Under the pieces are notes generated by a model that was given only the letters and a program-made list of their open reading frames with translations, made no database searches and had not been told where the DNA came from. From assembly GCF_944387245.1 (NCBI RefSeq), contig NZ_CALXEE010000009.1:1-40209 (forward strand): DNA of 40,209 nt. Reading direction: 5' to 3'. The position numbers and the translations under genes were made by a program. This DNA comes from an uncultured Intestinimonas sp. GTDB lineage: Bacteria > Bacillota > Clostridia > Oscillospirales > Oscillospiraceae. This document shows, piece after piece, positions 18,145-25,797 of this stretch. Numbering within the stretch: the stretch's first letter is position 1; each line of letters starts with the position of its first letter.

Positions 18145-18173
18145 ATTGTATCTGATTTCCGTCCACAGGTCAC
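18145..18173 (-). promoter_or_regulatory. Putative promoter of pcrA
   Basis: Minus-strand GTGACC, 17 bp, TACAAT (18145-18150). The -35 is a partial match. Confidence 0.4.
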
Positions 18174-18222
18174 ACGCAGAAATCGCATGGCTGCCCTTCC
18201 AAAATGGAATGTGTACCGACAA

Positions 18223-18254
18223 ACATACGCCGCGCCAATAGGCGCGGCGTATGT
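18223..18254 (-). terminator. Hairpin after ispE, probable terminator
   Basis: A 14-bp perfect stem (ACATACGCCGCGCC / GGCGCGGCGTATGT, loop of 4) sits five bases after the ispE stop. The following minus-strand tract TTTGT is short, so termination may be partial. Confidence 0.65.
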
Positions 18255-18258
18255 GATA

Positions 18259-19119
18259 TTATACCGTTTCCGTGAGGAAGGCGTCCCGGTAGGTCTGCTT
18301 TAACTCCTCCCAGGCGCTCCGGGCCTGGTCCAGGTCGTCAAAGAGCCCGAAGACAGTTGGGCCGGTACCGCTCATGTTGGCGCCCAAGGCGCCGTGCTCC
18401 ACCAGCACCGACCGGATGCTCCGGACCTCAGCCTGCTGCCGGGGGGGCAGCACATCCTCAAAGACGTTATACATCCGCCGGGCCACGCCCCCCAGGTCCC
18501 CCGCCGCCAGGGCGGAGAGGACACCGTCGGTGTCGGGGCGGCACTTGAGCCGCACCCCATCCACCGCCCGGAAGAGCTCCGGAGTGGAGATGGAAAAGGC
18601 TGGCTTGCAGATGACCACGTGACACCGGGGCAGGGCGGGCAACGGGGTGAGGACCTCTCCCCTGCCCTCGGCCAGGGCGGTGCCGCCCAGGACACAGTAG
18701 GGCACGTCGGAGCCCACCGCCTCCCCAATCTTTGCCAGGTCCAGGGGGGCATACCTCGTCCCCAGCATCCCGTCCAGGGCTCGCAGCACAGCCGCGGCGT
18801 CGGAGGAGCCGCCCCCCATGCCGGCGCAGACGGGGATGTGCTTTTCAATGGCGATGGCCACACCCCCCAGGTCCCGGCCCGTCTGGTCCTGAAAGGCCAA
18901 GGCGGCGGAAGCGGCCAGATTCTTTTCATTGTTGGGCAGAAAGCTCAGATCGGTGCGGACCCGCAGGTCCTCCCCCGTCCCCGTCTCCACCGTCAGGGTA
19001 TCGGCCAGGTTCACCGACTGCATGACCATCTTCAGGTCGTGGTAGCCGTCGGGCCGCTTGCCCAGCACGTCCAGGGTCAGATTCAGCTTGGCTAGGGCCA
19101 GTACCGTCTCCTTGGGCAT
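18259..19119 (-). CDS. ispE: 4-diphosphocytidyl-2-C-methyl-D-erythritol kinase
   Basis: A 286-residue GHMP kinase that phosphorylates CDP-methylerythritol in the MEP isoprenoid pathway. Signatures: ALAKLNLTLDVLGKRPDGYHDLKMVMQSV-type N-terminus (residues 7-36), the ATP loop IPVCAGMGGGSSDAAAVL near 95-112, GSDVPYCVLGGTALAEGRGE near 137-156, and the third motif GANMSGTGPTVFGLF near 247-261. Start ATG 19119 follows AAAGGA about 11 bases upstream. It is the last gene of the lrp-headed run, 37 bp after the DUF1015 gene, though it has no pathway link to that group. Confidence 0.95.
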   Translation of the reverse strand: MPKETVLALAKLNLTLDVLGKRPDGYHDLKMVMQSVNLADTLTVETGTGEDLRVRTDLSFLPNNEKNLAASAALAFQDQTGRDLGGVAIAIEKHIPVCAGMGGGSSDAAAVLRALDGMLGTRYAPLDLAKIGEAVGSDVPYCVLGGTALAEGRGEVLTPLPALPRCHVVICKPAFSISTPELFRAVDGVRLKCRPDTDGVLSALAAGDLGGVARRMYNVFEDVLPPRQQAEVRSIRSVLVEHGALGANMSGTGPTVFGLFDDLDQARSAWEELKQTYRDAFLTETV

Positions 19120-19156
19120 GTCCGGTCACGTCCTTTCTGCGGCCCGCACCGGGCCG

Positions 19157-20434
19157 TTATCGGATCTTCCGCCCCTCCAGGTAGAAGCGCTTGTCCTGGG
19201 CCTCCCCCATGGAGAAGGTCTTGCGGGGCAGGGCGCCGTCGTGGAGGACGGTGGGGAAGAGCTCCTCCTTGCCCATGGCGGGCAGCAGGAAGGCCAGGTT
19301 CCCCGGCTGGTCGGCCAGGGAACGGGCCACGTCGGCGCCGTGTATGTAGTCGATGCGCCCCTTGTGGATGGAGAGCCACCGGTCCAGGAAGGTCTGGAGG
19401 GTGGCCACCGGCAGGGCGGCATCCGGGTGGGGCACGGTGATGGCCCCCGCCCCCTGTTCCCACACGTAGCGGAGGACATGGCCCTCCTCCCCCACGCCCT
19501 CATAGGCGCCGGGGTGGGCGTTCTTCAGGTCCTCCAGCAGCTCGGCGGCGTTCACGCCGAAGAGGACCCGGTGGATGGGCTCGAACTCCAGAGTGGGGTC
19601 GTGGAGGTTGACCAGCTCCACCAGGGCATACCGGGCGGGCAGGTCCGCCCACTGCTCCGGGGAGAGCCGGGCTTTCTGCCGCTCATAGCAGGCCTTGGCG
19701 GTGGCCAGGGAGTGGTTTCCGTCCCCCACGGCGAAGAGGAGAACCTCCCCGGCGCCGTACCGGGCGTGGAAGGTATCGGGGTCGGCCAGAGCATGAAGGG
19801 CTTGGGCCACCCGGCCGATCTCCTCCTCGTCCAGCAGCCAGCCCCGCAGGTGGCCGGAGTTCTCCATGAGCTCAAAGTCATAGCACTTCTCCAGCCGGTC
19901 CTTGGCGGCGGTGAGGGGTTCAATGACGGTGGCCTTGGGGTCATCGGCGAGGAGCATCACGTGAGGCAGCTCCACCGAGGCGTTCTTCCGCACTGCCACC
20001 CGGGGCGGGATGCGGCTGAGGATGGTGCCCTCGGTGCAGCGGATAGAGGTGGTAGCTCCCGCCTCGTAGTCGTATTCCTCCAAATCCACCATACCCACCA
20101 GGCCCTTGCGGACCTTCCCCGACTCCAGGGTGCGCTCCACATAGATAAGGGAGTTGGGGCAGGTGCGAAAGACCCCCTCCCGGAGGTAGCGGCTCATGGT
20201 GTTGGTCACATCCATGATGTCGGTCTCCACGTTGGGGCCGTCCAGAGAGCTCTCCGGCAGGATGAGGTGGAGGGCGGAGGGTGCGCTGCCCACAAACCGC
20301 TCCACCCGCTGCCAGTACTCCGGCTGGGAGGTATATTGATCGCAGGCCACCACCGCCCAGCGGGTGAGGTCGCAGTTCTGTGGCAGCAGGATATCAGCCG
20401 GCCCGAAGGGCAGGCCCTGGAATCGCTCGTCCAT
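19157..20434 (-). CDS. DUF1015 family protein
   Basis: A 425-residue soluble protein of the DUF1015 family. Visible landmarks are FGPADILLPQNCDLTRWAVVACDQYTSQ near residues 10-37, LSRIPPRVAVRKNASVELPHVMLL near 138-161, the strongly conserved VGDGNHSLATAKACYE near 231-246, and LVELVNLHDPTLEFEPIHRVLFG. The GDGNHSLAT segment is the family hallmark, and its catalytic role is unknown. DUF1015 genes commonly sit beside serine-biosynthesis genes in anaerobes, and here it follows thrH by 39 bp. Start ATG 20434 follows GAGAGG. Do not read it as an enzyme of known activity. Confidence 0.9.
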   Translation of the reverse strand: MDERFQGLPFGPADILLPQNCDLTRWAVVACDQYTSQPEYWQRVERFVGSAPSALHLILPESSLDGPNVETDIMDVTNTMSRYLREGVFRTCPNSLIYVERTLESGKVRKGLVGMVDLEEYDYEAGATTSIRCTEGTILSRIPPRVAVRKNASVELPHVMLLADDPKATVIEPLTAAKDRLEKCYDFELMENSGHLRGWLLDEEEIGRVAQALHALADPDTFHARYGAGEVLLFAVGDGNHSLATAKACYERQKARLSPEQWADLPARYALVELVNLHDPTLEFEPIHRVLFGVNAAELLEDLKNAHPGAYEGVGEEGHVLRYVWEQGAGAITVPHPDAALPVATLQTFLDRWLSIHKGRIDYIHGADVARSLADQPGNLAFLLPAMGKEELFPTVLHDGALPRKTFSMGEAQDKRFYLEGRKIR

Positions 20435-20473
20435 GCGGATCGCCTCTCTTTTTTGATTTCCGGGTCCCGCCCG

Positions 20474-21073
20474 TCAAAGGGCGGCCTTGATGGCACGCAG
20501 CAGGTCGCCGAACTCCTCGTAGGCGGGCAGTTCGGGGTGGTCGGCCTTGATCTGGTCCGTGCTCTTGAAGAGGAAGCCGGCCTTGCTGGCCTGGATCATC
20601 CCCAGGTCGTTGAAGCTGTCCCCGGCGGCGATGGTCTCAAAGCCGATGGACTGGAGGGCCTTCACCGTGGTGAGCTTGGACTGCGCGCAGCGCATGCGGA
20701 AGCCGGTGATGGTGCCGTCGCTGGCCACCTCCAGGCTGTTGCAGAAGAGGGTGGGCCAGCCCAGCTTCTTCATCAGGGGCTGGGCAAACTGCTCAAAGGT
20801 GTCGCTGAGGATGATGACCTGGGTGACGGAACGCAGCTCATCCAGAAACTCCTTTGCCCCGGGCAGGGGGTCGATCTTGGCGATGACCGCCTGAATCTCC
20901 TTCAGACCCAGGCCGTGCTCCTTCAGGATGTTCAGGCGGAAGTCCATCAGCTTGTTGTAGTCGGGCTCGTCCCGGGTGGTGCGCTTGAGCTCGGGGATGC
21001 CGCTTGCTTCGGCGAAGGCGATCCAGATCTCCGGGACCAGGACCCCCTCCATGTCCAGACAGACGATGTTCAT
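20474..21073 (-). CDS. thrH: ThrH: phosphoserine phosphatase / homoserine phosphotransferase
   Basis: A 199-residue HAD enzyme that matches ThrH, which dephosphorylates phosphoserine and can transfer the phosphate to homoserine. Motif I is DMEGVLVPEIW (Asp7 nucleophile, Glu9 in place of the usual second Asp, a ThrH trait), then VIILSDTFEQF near residues 88-98, RCAQSKLTTVKAL with the motif III Lys near 132, and AAGDSFNDLGM with the metal-binding Asp residues near 149-159. In this operon it probably serves serine or threonine synthesis alongside the aminotransferase. Gap of 30 bp from that gene. Confidence 0.92.
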   Translation of the reverse strand: MNIVCLDMEGVLVPEIWIAFAEASGIPELKRTTRDEPDYNKLMDFRLNILKEHGLGLKEIQAVIAKIDPLPGAKEFLDELRSVTQVIILSDTFEQFAQPLMKKLGWPTLFCNSLEVASDGTITGFRMRCAQSKLTTVKALQSIGFETIAAGDSFNDLGMIQASKAGFLFKSTDQIKADHPELPAYEEFGDLLRAIKAAL

Positions 21074-21103
21074 AAAACGCCTCCTCTTCGTGTGACGGGC
21101 AGG

Positions 21104-22294
21104 TCAGCCCTGCTCCCGGGCCTGCTTCTTTTTCAGATTGGTGAGGAAATTGTCCATACGGGTGAGGGCCTCTGCAATGTCCTTCATGCTGGTGGCGTAG
21201 CAGCAGCGGACGAAGCCCTCGCCGCCGGGGCCGAAGGCGTTGCCGGCGATGACGGCCACCTTCTCCTCCATGAGGAAGCGCTCGCAGAACTCCTCGGAGG
21301 AGAGGCCGGTGCCCCGGATGTCGGGGAATACGTAGAAGGCTCCCTTGGGCTCGAAGCAGGGCAGGCCGATGCGGCGCAGGCCCTCCACCAGGTACCGGCG
21401 GCGGCCGTCGTACTCGTCCCGCATCTTCTCGATGTCGGCGTCGCCGTTGCGCATGGCCTCGATGGCGGCGTACTGGCTGGTGGTGGGGGCGGACATGATA
21501 CCGAACTGGTGGAGTTTAAGCATCTGCTGGATGAGGGGGGCGGGCCCGCACAGGTAGCCCATGCGCCAGCCGGTCATGGCGTGGCTCTTGGAGAAGCCGT
21601 TGACCACGATGGTGCGCTCATACATGTCGGGGATGTTGGCCAGGGACACGTGGTGCTGGCCGTAGGTGAGCTCGGCGTAGATCTCGTCGGAGATCACCAT
21701 AATGTCGGTGCCCCGCAGGACCTCGGCAATGGCCTCCAGGTCCTCCCGCCCCATGACGCCGCCGGTGGGGTTGTTGGGGAAGGGCAGCACCAGCACCTTG
21801 GTCCTGGGGGTGATGGCCGCCCGGAGCTCCTCGGGGGTGAGGCGGAACTCGTTCTCCGCCTTGGTCTCCACATACACCGGCACGCCGCCGGCCATGTTGG
21901 CCAGGGGACCGTAGCAGACGAAGGAGGGCACGGGCACGATGACCTCGTCCCCGGGGTTCACCATGCACCGGAGGGCCAGGTCGATGGCCTCGCTGCCGCC
22001 CACGGTGACGATGATCTGGTTGGCAAAGTCGTACTTGAGCTGGAAGCGGCGCTCCAGATAGGAGGCGATCTCCCGGCGCAGCTCGGCCATGCCGGCGTTG
22101 GAGGTGTACTTGGTAAAGCCCTTCTCCAGGGAGTAGATGCCGGCGTCCCGGATGTGCCATGGGGTGACGAAGTCGGGCTCACCGATGCCGAGAGAGATGG
22201 CGTCCTTCATCTCCTCCAGGATATCAAAGAACTTCCGGATGCCGGAGGGCTGCACGTTCTTGATCCGGTCGGACAGGATGGCATCGTAATTCAT
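21104..22294 (-). CDS. PLP-dependent aminotransferase, class I/II
   Basis: A 396-residue fold-type I aminotransferase. The cofactor lysine is Lys236 in NGFSKSHAMTGWRMGY; NNPTG (174-178) and SDEIYAEL (202-209) are typical, and FVRCCYA near 372 supplies the carboxylate-binding Arg. It resembles the aspartate/alanine-type enzymes often found next to Lrp regulators. Substrate cannot be fixed from sequence; aspartate, alanine or aromatic amino acids are all possible. Its ATG overlaps the lrp stop (ATGA, 22291-22294), so translation is coupled. Confidence 0.92.
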   Translation of the reverse strand: MNYDAILSDRIKNVQPSGIRKFFDILEEMKDAISLGIGEPDFVTPWHIRDAGIYSLEKGFTKYTSNAGMAELRREIASYLERRFQLKYDFANQIIVTVGGSEAIDLALRCMVNPGDEVIVPVPSFVCYGPLANMAGGVPVYVETKAENEFRLTPEELRAAITPRTKVLVLPFPNNPTGGVMGREDLEAIAEVLRGTDIMVISDEIYAELTYGQHHVSLANIPDMYERTIVVNGFSKSHAMTGWRMGYLCGPAPLIQQMLKLHQFGIMSAPTTSQYAAIEAMRNGDADIEKMRDEYDGRRRYLVEGLRRIGLPCFEPKGAFYVFPDIRGTGLSSEEFCERFLMEEKVAVIAGNAFGPGGEGFVRCCYATSMKDIAEALTRMDNFLTNLKKKQAREQG

Positions 22295-22779
22295 GTGAAG
22301 ATCAGCTCCCTCTCCTGCTCTTCACGCTTTTCGAAGATCAGGTGTTTTTCCTTGTACTTTTTGAGGATGAAATGGGTGGCGGTGCCGGTGACATCCTCCA
22401 GGGTGGCCAGGCGCTGTCCCACGAACTCGGCCACCTCCCGCAGGGTGCGGCCGGAGATGATGACGGTGAGGTCGAAGGCGCCCGACATCAGGTAGACGCT
22501 CTCCACCTCGTCGTACTGGTAAATCCGCTCGGCCACCCGGTCAAAGCCCTCCCCCCGCTGGGGGGTCACCTTGACCTCAATGAGGGCGGTGACGCTCTCC
22601 CGGTCGGTGCGGTCCCAGTCCACAATGGCCTTGTAGCCTAAGACGATCTTCTTCTCCTCGTACTCCTTGATGGCGGCGTTGACTTCTTCCACAGTCATAT
22701 CGGCCATAGAGGCCAGCTGCTCCCGGGTCAGGGTGCAGTCGTTCTCCAGAAGGCGCAGCAGTTTTGTATCCACGCTCAT
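22291..22779 (-). CDS. Lrp/AsnC-family transcriptional regulator
   Basis: A 162-residue regulator with an N-terminal winged helix (residues about 3-50, CTLTREQLASMADMTVEEVNAAIKEYEEKK) and a C-terminal RAM ligand-binding domain (about 64-145, ALIEVKVTPQRGEGFDRVAERI, VYLMSGAFDLTVIISG). These sense amino acids and control transport or metabolism, and this one probably controls the operon it heads. AGGAGG lies only one base before ATG 22779 but seven bases before GTG 22773 (codon 3), so GTG may be the true start. Promoter at 22815-22844. Confidence 0.93.
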   Translation of the reverse strand: MSVDTKLLRLLENDCTLTREQLASMADMTVEEVNAAIKEYEEKKIVLGYKAIVDWDRTDRESVTALIEVKVTPQRGEGFDRVAERIYQYDEVESVYLMSGAFDLTVIISGRTLREVAEFVGQRLATLEDVTGTATHFILKKYKEKHLIFEKREEQERELIFT

Positions 22780-22814
22780 TCCTCCTCTGAGATTCTTTTT
22801 GGATAATTAAATGT

Positions 22815-22844
22815 ATTATAGCACGCTTCAAAACCAAAGGGCAA
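22815..22844 (-). promoter_or_regulatory. SigA-type promoter of the lrp operon
   Basis: Minus-strand TTGCCC (22839-22844), 18 bp, perfect TATAAT (22815-22820). It lies divergent to the DUF2089 promoter, leaving 20 bp between them. Confidence 0.7.
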
Positions 22845-22864
22845 CCCTGGTTTTCTTTCCACTC

Positions 22865-22893
22865 TTGACTTTCATAAAATTAAAGTTTATAAT
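22865..22893 (+). promoter_or_regulatory. SigA-type promoter of the DUF2089 operon
   Basis: TTGACT (22865-22870), 17 bp, TATAAT (22888-22893), in a very AT-rich tract directly before the gene. Confidence 0.88.
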
Positions 22894-22928
22894 AAATATT
22901 ATTAAAAATAAAATTTTAAAAGGAGTGA

Positions 22929-23243
22929 ATGATATTGATCTCCGTGGTGCCTGAGTGGATGGCAGAGCTGGAGGAGGAGGACATGTCCTTCATCCGGCGG
23001 TTCCTCCTGGCCTCCGGCTCCCTCAAGGAGGTGGCCGGAGAGTACGGGGTGAGCTACCCCACCGTCCGGCTGCGGCTGGACCGGCTCATCCAGAAGATCC
23101 GCCTGGCCGACGACCGGGCCGCCGACCCCTATGTGGCCCTCATCAAGCGTCTGGCCGTCAATGAGAAGATCGACTTTGACGCCGCCAAGCTCCTCATCAG
23201 CGAATATCGGAAGGCAAAGGAGGATTCCTCATGCAATACATGA
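22929..23243 (+). CDS. DUF2089 family protein, putative HTH regulator
   Basis: A 104-residue soluble protein of the DUF2089 family. VPEWMAELEEEDMSFIRRFLLASGSLKEVAGEYGVSYPTVRLRLDRLI reads as an N-terminal helix and a sigma-like helix-turn-helix (about 30-58) of the kind that binds DNA. AAGGAG lies three bases before ATG 22929, too close, and nine bases before an in-frame TTG at 22935; TTG may be the real start (102 residues). The end overlaps the next gene by 13 bp, so the two are co-translated. In Firmicutes DUF2089 genes sit next to small membrane proteins; function unknown. Confidence 0.82.
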   Translation: MILISVVPEWMAELEEEDMSFIRRFLLASGSLKEVAGEYGVSYPTVRLRLDRLIQKIRLADDRAADPYVALIKRLAVNEKIDFDAAKLLISEYRKAKEDSSCNT

Positions 23244-23575
23244 CCTCGCTTACCATATTTTTTATGCTTTTCTTTTACTACGCCGTCCCCACCGCCCTGC
23301 TGGCCATTCTGGAGTACTTTCTGGCCAAGCTGGAGAGCCCCTGGCCAGGGCGGGTGCTGCCCATCCTGTCGGTGGTCCACTCCCTGGGCTGGGCGCTGAT
23401 GTGGCTGATCAACCTGTCCTCCTCCGCCGCAACGGGTCTTCTGCTCCTGGTGCCCCTGGTCCCGCTGGTGGTGTTCAACATCCCCACCCTCATCTTCCTG
23501 CTGATTTACAGGAACACCCGCAAAAAGTTCACCGAGCGCCGGGCCATGGACCGAAAGGACATTCAGGACCTGTAG
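23231..23575 (+). CDS. Small membrane protein, copy 1 of a tandem pair
   Basis: A 114-residue protein with three predicted hydrophobic segments (about 5-30, 45-62, 68-92), separated by the conserved loop ESPWPGRVLPILSVV and ending in a charged cytoplasmic-type tail with RRAMDRKDIQDL. I do not recognise a named family. Start ATG 23231 lies within the end of the DUF2089 gene with GGAGG seven bases before it; ATG 23240 is an alternative that would give an ATGA overlap. Same loop and tail are found in the next gene. The operon context suggests its dose is set by the DUF2089 protein. Confidence 0.82.
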   Translation: MQYMTSLTIFFMLFFYYAVPTALLAILEYFLAKLESPWPGRVLPILSVVHSLGWALMWLINLSSSAATGLLLLVPLVPLVVFNIPTLIFLLIYRNTRKKFTERRAMDRKDIQDL

Positions 23576-23648
23576 GCCTCCACCCTTTTGCACCGCAATT
23601 CTGCTAGCGCCTCATCCGCGCATAGAAAAAGACAAAGGAGACTGCCCT

Positions 23649-23990
23649 ATGAGCACCATGAACATTCTCTTGATCGTCCCCTTCCTCTGCCTCTATCTGG
23701 CCCTCCCCACCGCTCTGCTGGCCATCCTGGAATACCTTCTGGCCAGGCTGGAGAGCCCTTGGCCCGGACGGGTGCTGCCCATTCTGTCGGTGGTCAACTC
23801 CCTGGGCTGGACGTTGGTCCTGCTGCTCAACATGAGCACCATGCTCCACCCCTCCCTCTATTTCCTCCCCGTGGCTGTGCTGGTGTTCTTCAACATCCCC
23901 ACCTTGGTCTTTCTGCTGGTCTATAAGACCACCCGCCGGAGGTTCACGGAGCGCCGGGCCATGGACCGGAAGGACATCCAGGACCTGTAA
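23649..23990 (+). CDS. Small membrane protein, copy 2 of a tandem pair
   Basis: A 113-residue paralogue of the preceding gene. The block TALLAILEYLLARLES, the loop PWPGRVLPILSVV, FNIPTL, and the last twelve residues RRAMDRKDIQDL are nearly or fully identical, while helix 1 and the segment around residues 55-75 diverge. About 40 bases after both stop codons are also similar, so the duplication covers gene plus downstream sequence. Start ATG follows AAAGGAG at nine bases. No terminator separates it from copy 1. Confidence 0.82.
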   Translation: MSTMNILLIVPFLCLYLALPTALLAILEYLLARLESPWPGRVLPILSVVNSLGWTLVLLLNMSTMLHPSLYFLPVAVLVFFNIPTLVFLLVYKTTRRRFTERRAMDRKDIQDL

Positions 23991-24005
23991 GCCCCGCCTT
24001 TTGCC

Positions 24006-24034
24006 TTGCAATTCCGGCACCGCCATATTATAAT
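24006..24034 (+). promoter_or_regulatory. SigA-type promoter of asnA
   Basis: TTGCAA (24006-24011), 17 bp, TATAAT (24029-24034), 37 bp before asnA. Confidence 0.75.
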
Positions 24035-24070
24035 GGCTTCACTACTTTACTGCAAAGGAGCCACCATTCT

Positions 24071-25084
24071 ATGGACCAGTCCTACATCCCCGAGGGCTAC
24101 GCCCCCCGGCTCAACCTCTATGATACCCAGAAAGCCATCGGCCTCCTGAAGCGCCTCTTTGAGGACACCCTGGGCGGCGCGCTCAACCTGCGCCGGGTCT
24201 CCGCCCCCCTCTTTGTGGAGGCCAGCACCGGCCTCAACGACGACCTCAACGGCGTAGAGCGCCCCGTCACCTTCGACATCCCCGCCGCCGGCCGGGATGC
24301 CCAGGTGGTCCACTCCCTGGCCAAGTGGAAGCGCATGGCCCTCCACCGCTACCAGTTCTCCGTGGGCGAGGGGCTCTACACCGACATGAACGCCATCCGC
24401 CGGGACGAGCAGCCCGACAACCTCCACTCCATCTACGTGGACCAATGGGACTGGGAGAAGGTCATCGCCCCCCGGGACCGGAATGTGGAGTACCTCAAGC
24501 ACACCGTGACCACCATCGTGGAGGCGGTCTGCCAGACCCAGACCACCATCCGCTCCATGTTCCCCCAGCTCATGTCCCTCCCCGAGGTGAGCCGGGATGT
24601 GAGCTTCGTCACCACCCAGGAACTGGAGGACCGCTGGCCTGAGCTCTCCCCCAAGGAGCGGGAGAACGCCTGGGTGAAGGACCACCCCACCACCTTCCTC
24701 ATGCAGATCGGCGGCGCCCTCAAGTCCGGTAAGCCCCACGACGGCCGGGCCCCCGACTACGACGACTGGACCCTCAACGGCGACATTCTGGTGTGGAACG
24801 CCGTCCTGGGCAAGGCTCTGGAGCTCTCCTCCATGGGCATCCGGGTGGACCCCGCCGCTATGGACCGCCAGCTTACCATCGCCGGCTGTGACGACCGCCG
24901 GAACCTCCCCTTCCACAAGGCCCTGCTGGCCGGGGAGCTCCCCCTCACCATCGGCGGCGGCATCGGCCAGTCGCGGCTGTGCGTCCAGCTGCTGGGCAAG
25001 GCCCACATCGGCGAGGTCCAGGCCAGCGTGTGGGACGACGAGACCCTCCGGGTCTGCCAGGAGGCCGGCGTCATCCTGCTGTAA
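24071..25084 (+). CDS. asnA: Aspartate-ammonia ligase (asparagine synthetase A)
   Basis: A 337-residue ammonia-dependent asparagine synthetase with a class II aminoacyl-tRNA-synthetase-like fold; it joins aspartate and ammonia using ATP. Signatures: APLFVEASTGLNDDLNGVERPVTFD near residues 46-70, VHSLAKWKRMALHRY near 82-96, SIYVDQWDWEKV near 120-131, and motif 3-like IGGGIGQSRLCVQLLGKAHIGEVQ near 297-320. Length matches family (about 330). Start ATG follows AAAGGAG. Own promoter and a terminator make it a single-gene unit. Confidence 0.97.
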   Translation: MDQSYIPEGYAPRLNLYDTQKAIGLLKRLFEDTLGGALNLRRVSAPLFVEASTGLNDDLNGVERPVTFDIPAAGRDAQVVHSLAKWKRMALHRYQFSVGEGLYTDMNAIRRDEQPDNLHSIYVDQWDWEKVIAPRDRNVEYLKHTVTTIVEAVCQTQTTIRSMFPQLMSLPEVSRDVSFVTTQELEDRWPELSPKERENAWVKDHPTTFLMQIGGALKSGKPHDGRAPDYDDWTLNGDILVWNAVLGKALELSSMGIRVDPAAMDRQLTIAGCDDRRNLPFHKALLAGELPLTIGGGIGQSRLCVQLLGKAHIGEVQASVWDDETLRVCQEAGVILL

Positions 25085-25101
25085 GTCTCCGATTCATGCA
25101 C

Positions 25102-25141
25102 AAAAACGGCCCCGGCATCCATTGGACGCCGGGGCCGTTTT
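25102..25141. terminator. Bidirectional terminator after asnA
   Basis: A 14-bp stem (AAAACGGCCCCGGC / GCCGGGGCCGTTTT) with A- and T-runs at its ends, between convergent asnA and the UPF0145 gene. Confidence 0.88.
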
Positions 25142-25152
25142 CCTGTTCTATC

Positions 25153-25464
25153 TTACTTGAACTTCACGGCGGTGCCGTAGGCGATGACCTCCGCCGCCCC
25201 CTGCATCACGGCCGCAGAGGCATAGCGCATGCACACCACAGCGTCGGCGCCCAGCTGCTGAGCGTCCTCCACCATGCGCTTGGTGGCCAGGGCCCGGGCC
25301 TCGTTCATCATCTCGGTGTAGGCCTTCAGCTCGCCGCCCACCAGGGTCTTGAAGCTCTGGGTGATATCCTTGCCGATGTTTTTGGACTGGATGGTGCTGC
25401 CCCGGACCAGGCCCAGGGTCTCCAGCTCCCTGCCGGAAATGGTCTCAGTAGTTGTCAAGATCAT
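25153..25464 (-). CDS. UPF0145 (YbjQ-type) protein
   Basis: A 103-residue member of the UPF0145/YbjQ family, annotated elsewhere as putative heavy-metal-binding from fold similarity, without proven function. The family body is clear: ETISGRELETLGLVRGSTIQSKNIGKDI, the ALATKRMVEDAQQLGADAVVCMRYASAAV region and the terminal strand EVIAYGTAVKF. Forms pentamers in solved homologues. Start ATG 25464; a GTG at 25473 would add three residues and lies only two bases after AAGGAG. It overlaps the end of the upstream small membrane gene by 20 bp, so they form one operon. Confidence 0.88.
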   Translation of the reverse strand: MILTTTETISGRELETLGLVRGSTIQSKNIGKDITQSFKTLVGGELKAYTEMMNEARALATKRMVEDAQQLGADAVVCMRYASAAVMQGAAEVIAYGTAVKFK

Positions 25465-25669
25465 CTTCGTCACCGCTCCTTATTTCTTTGATCCGTTGGG
25501 CCAATACGTACAGTGATACGCCAATGAGCGCCAGGGGAACCACCGCGCCCAGCAGCTTTGCCCACAGTGACAGGCCGTGCGCGGTCCAGGACAGGACCAG
25601 CCAGCTGCCAAACCACAGGCACAACAGCACCGTCACCACGATGGGCGCCACCAGCTTACCTTTTTTCAC
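25445..25669 (-). CDS. Small two-helix membrane protein
   Basis: A 74-residue protein of unknown function with hydrophobic segments at about 6-27 and 36-57 and an acidic C-terminal tail (RSGDEDDLDNY). I start it at the GTG encoding VKKGKLVAP, eight bases after AAGGAGG; the longer frame to 25729 has no ribosome site. It overlaps the UPF0145 gene by 20 bp. Small membrane partners upstream of UPF0145 genes may anchor or assist that protein; this is inference. Confidence 0.65.
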   Translation of the reverse strand: MKKGKLVAPIVVTVLLCLWFGSWLVLSWTAHGLSLWAKLLGAVVPLALIGVSLYVLAQRIKEIRSGDEDDLDNY

Positions 25670-25762
25670 ACCGGTCCCCTCCTTTTCTATGCTCGCCCCC
25701 ATTATGCCCGATGGGTCCGGGAATGTCAATGTCAGGAGATGGATGAGAGCGTAAAAAGGGGC

Positions 25763-25791
25763 TTGACAAGTCGGTTAGATCCTGATAAAAT
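25763..25791 (+). promoter_or_regulatory. SigA-type promoter of infC-rpmI-rplT
   Basis: TTGACA (25763-25768), 17 bp, TAAAAT (25786-25791). Transcription would start near 25798, giving a leader of about 160 bases. Confidence 0.9.
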
Positions 25792-25797
25792 ACTATC

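Noticed and set aside
15770-18241. An 823-codon open frame on the plus strand opposite pcrA
   Set aside because: It is the antisense shadow of a GC-rich gene: rich in Gly, Val, Leu and His, no ribosome site, no recognisable domain. The helicase on the minus strand has all motifs.
19058-22495. An 1145-codon open frame on the plus strand
   Set aside because: It crosses five well-supported minus-strand genes, is dominated by Gly/Val/His/Leu and has no motifs. GC-rich codon bias leaves such frames open by chance.
22929-23990. A toxin-antitoxin or phage defence module
   Set aside because: The HTH protein with small membrane proteins has the right sizes, but the DUF2089 family and the duplicated conserved loops do not match any such system I know, and no nuclease, kinase or NTPase is nearby.
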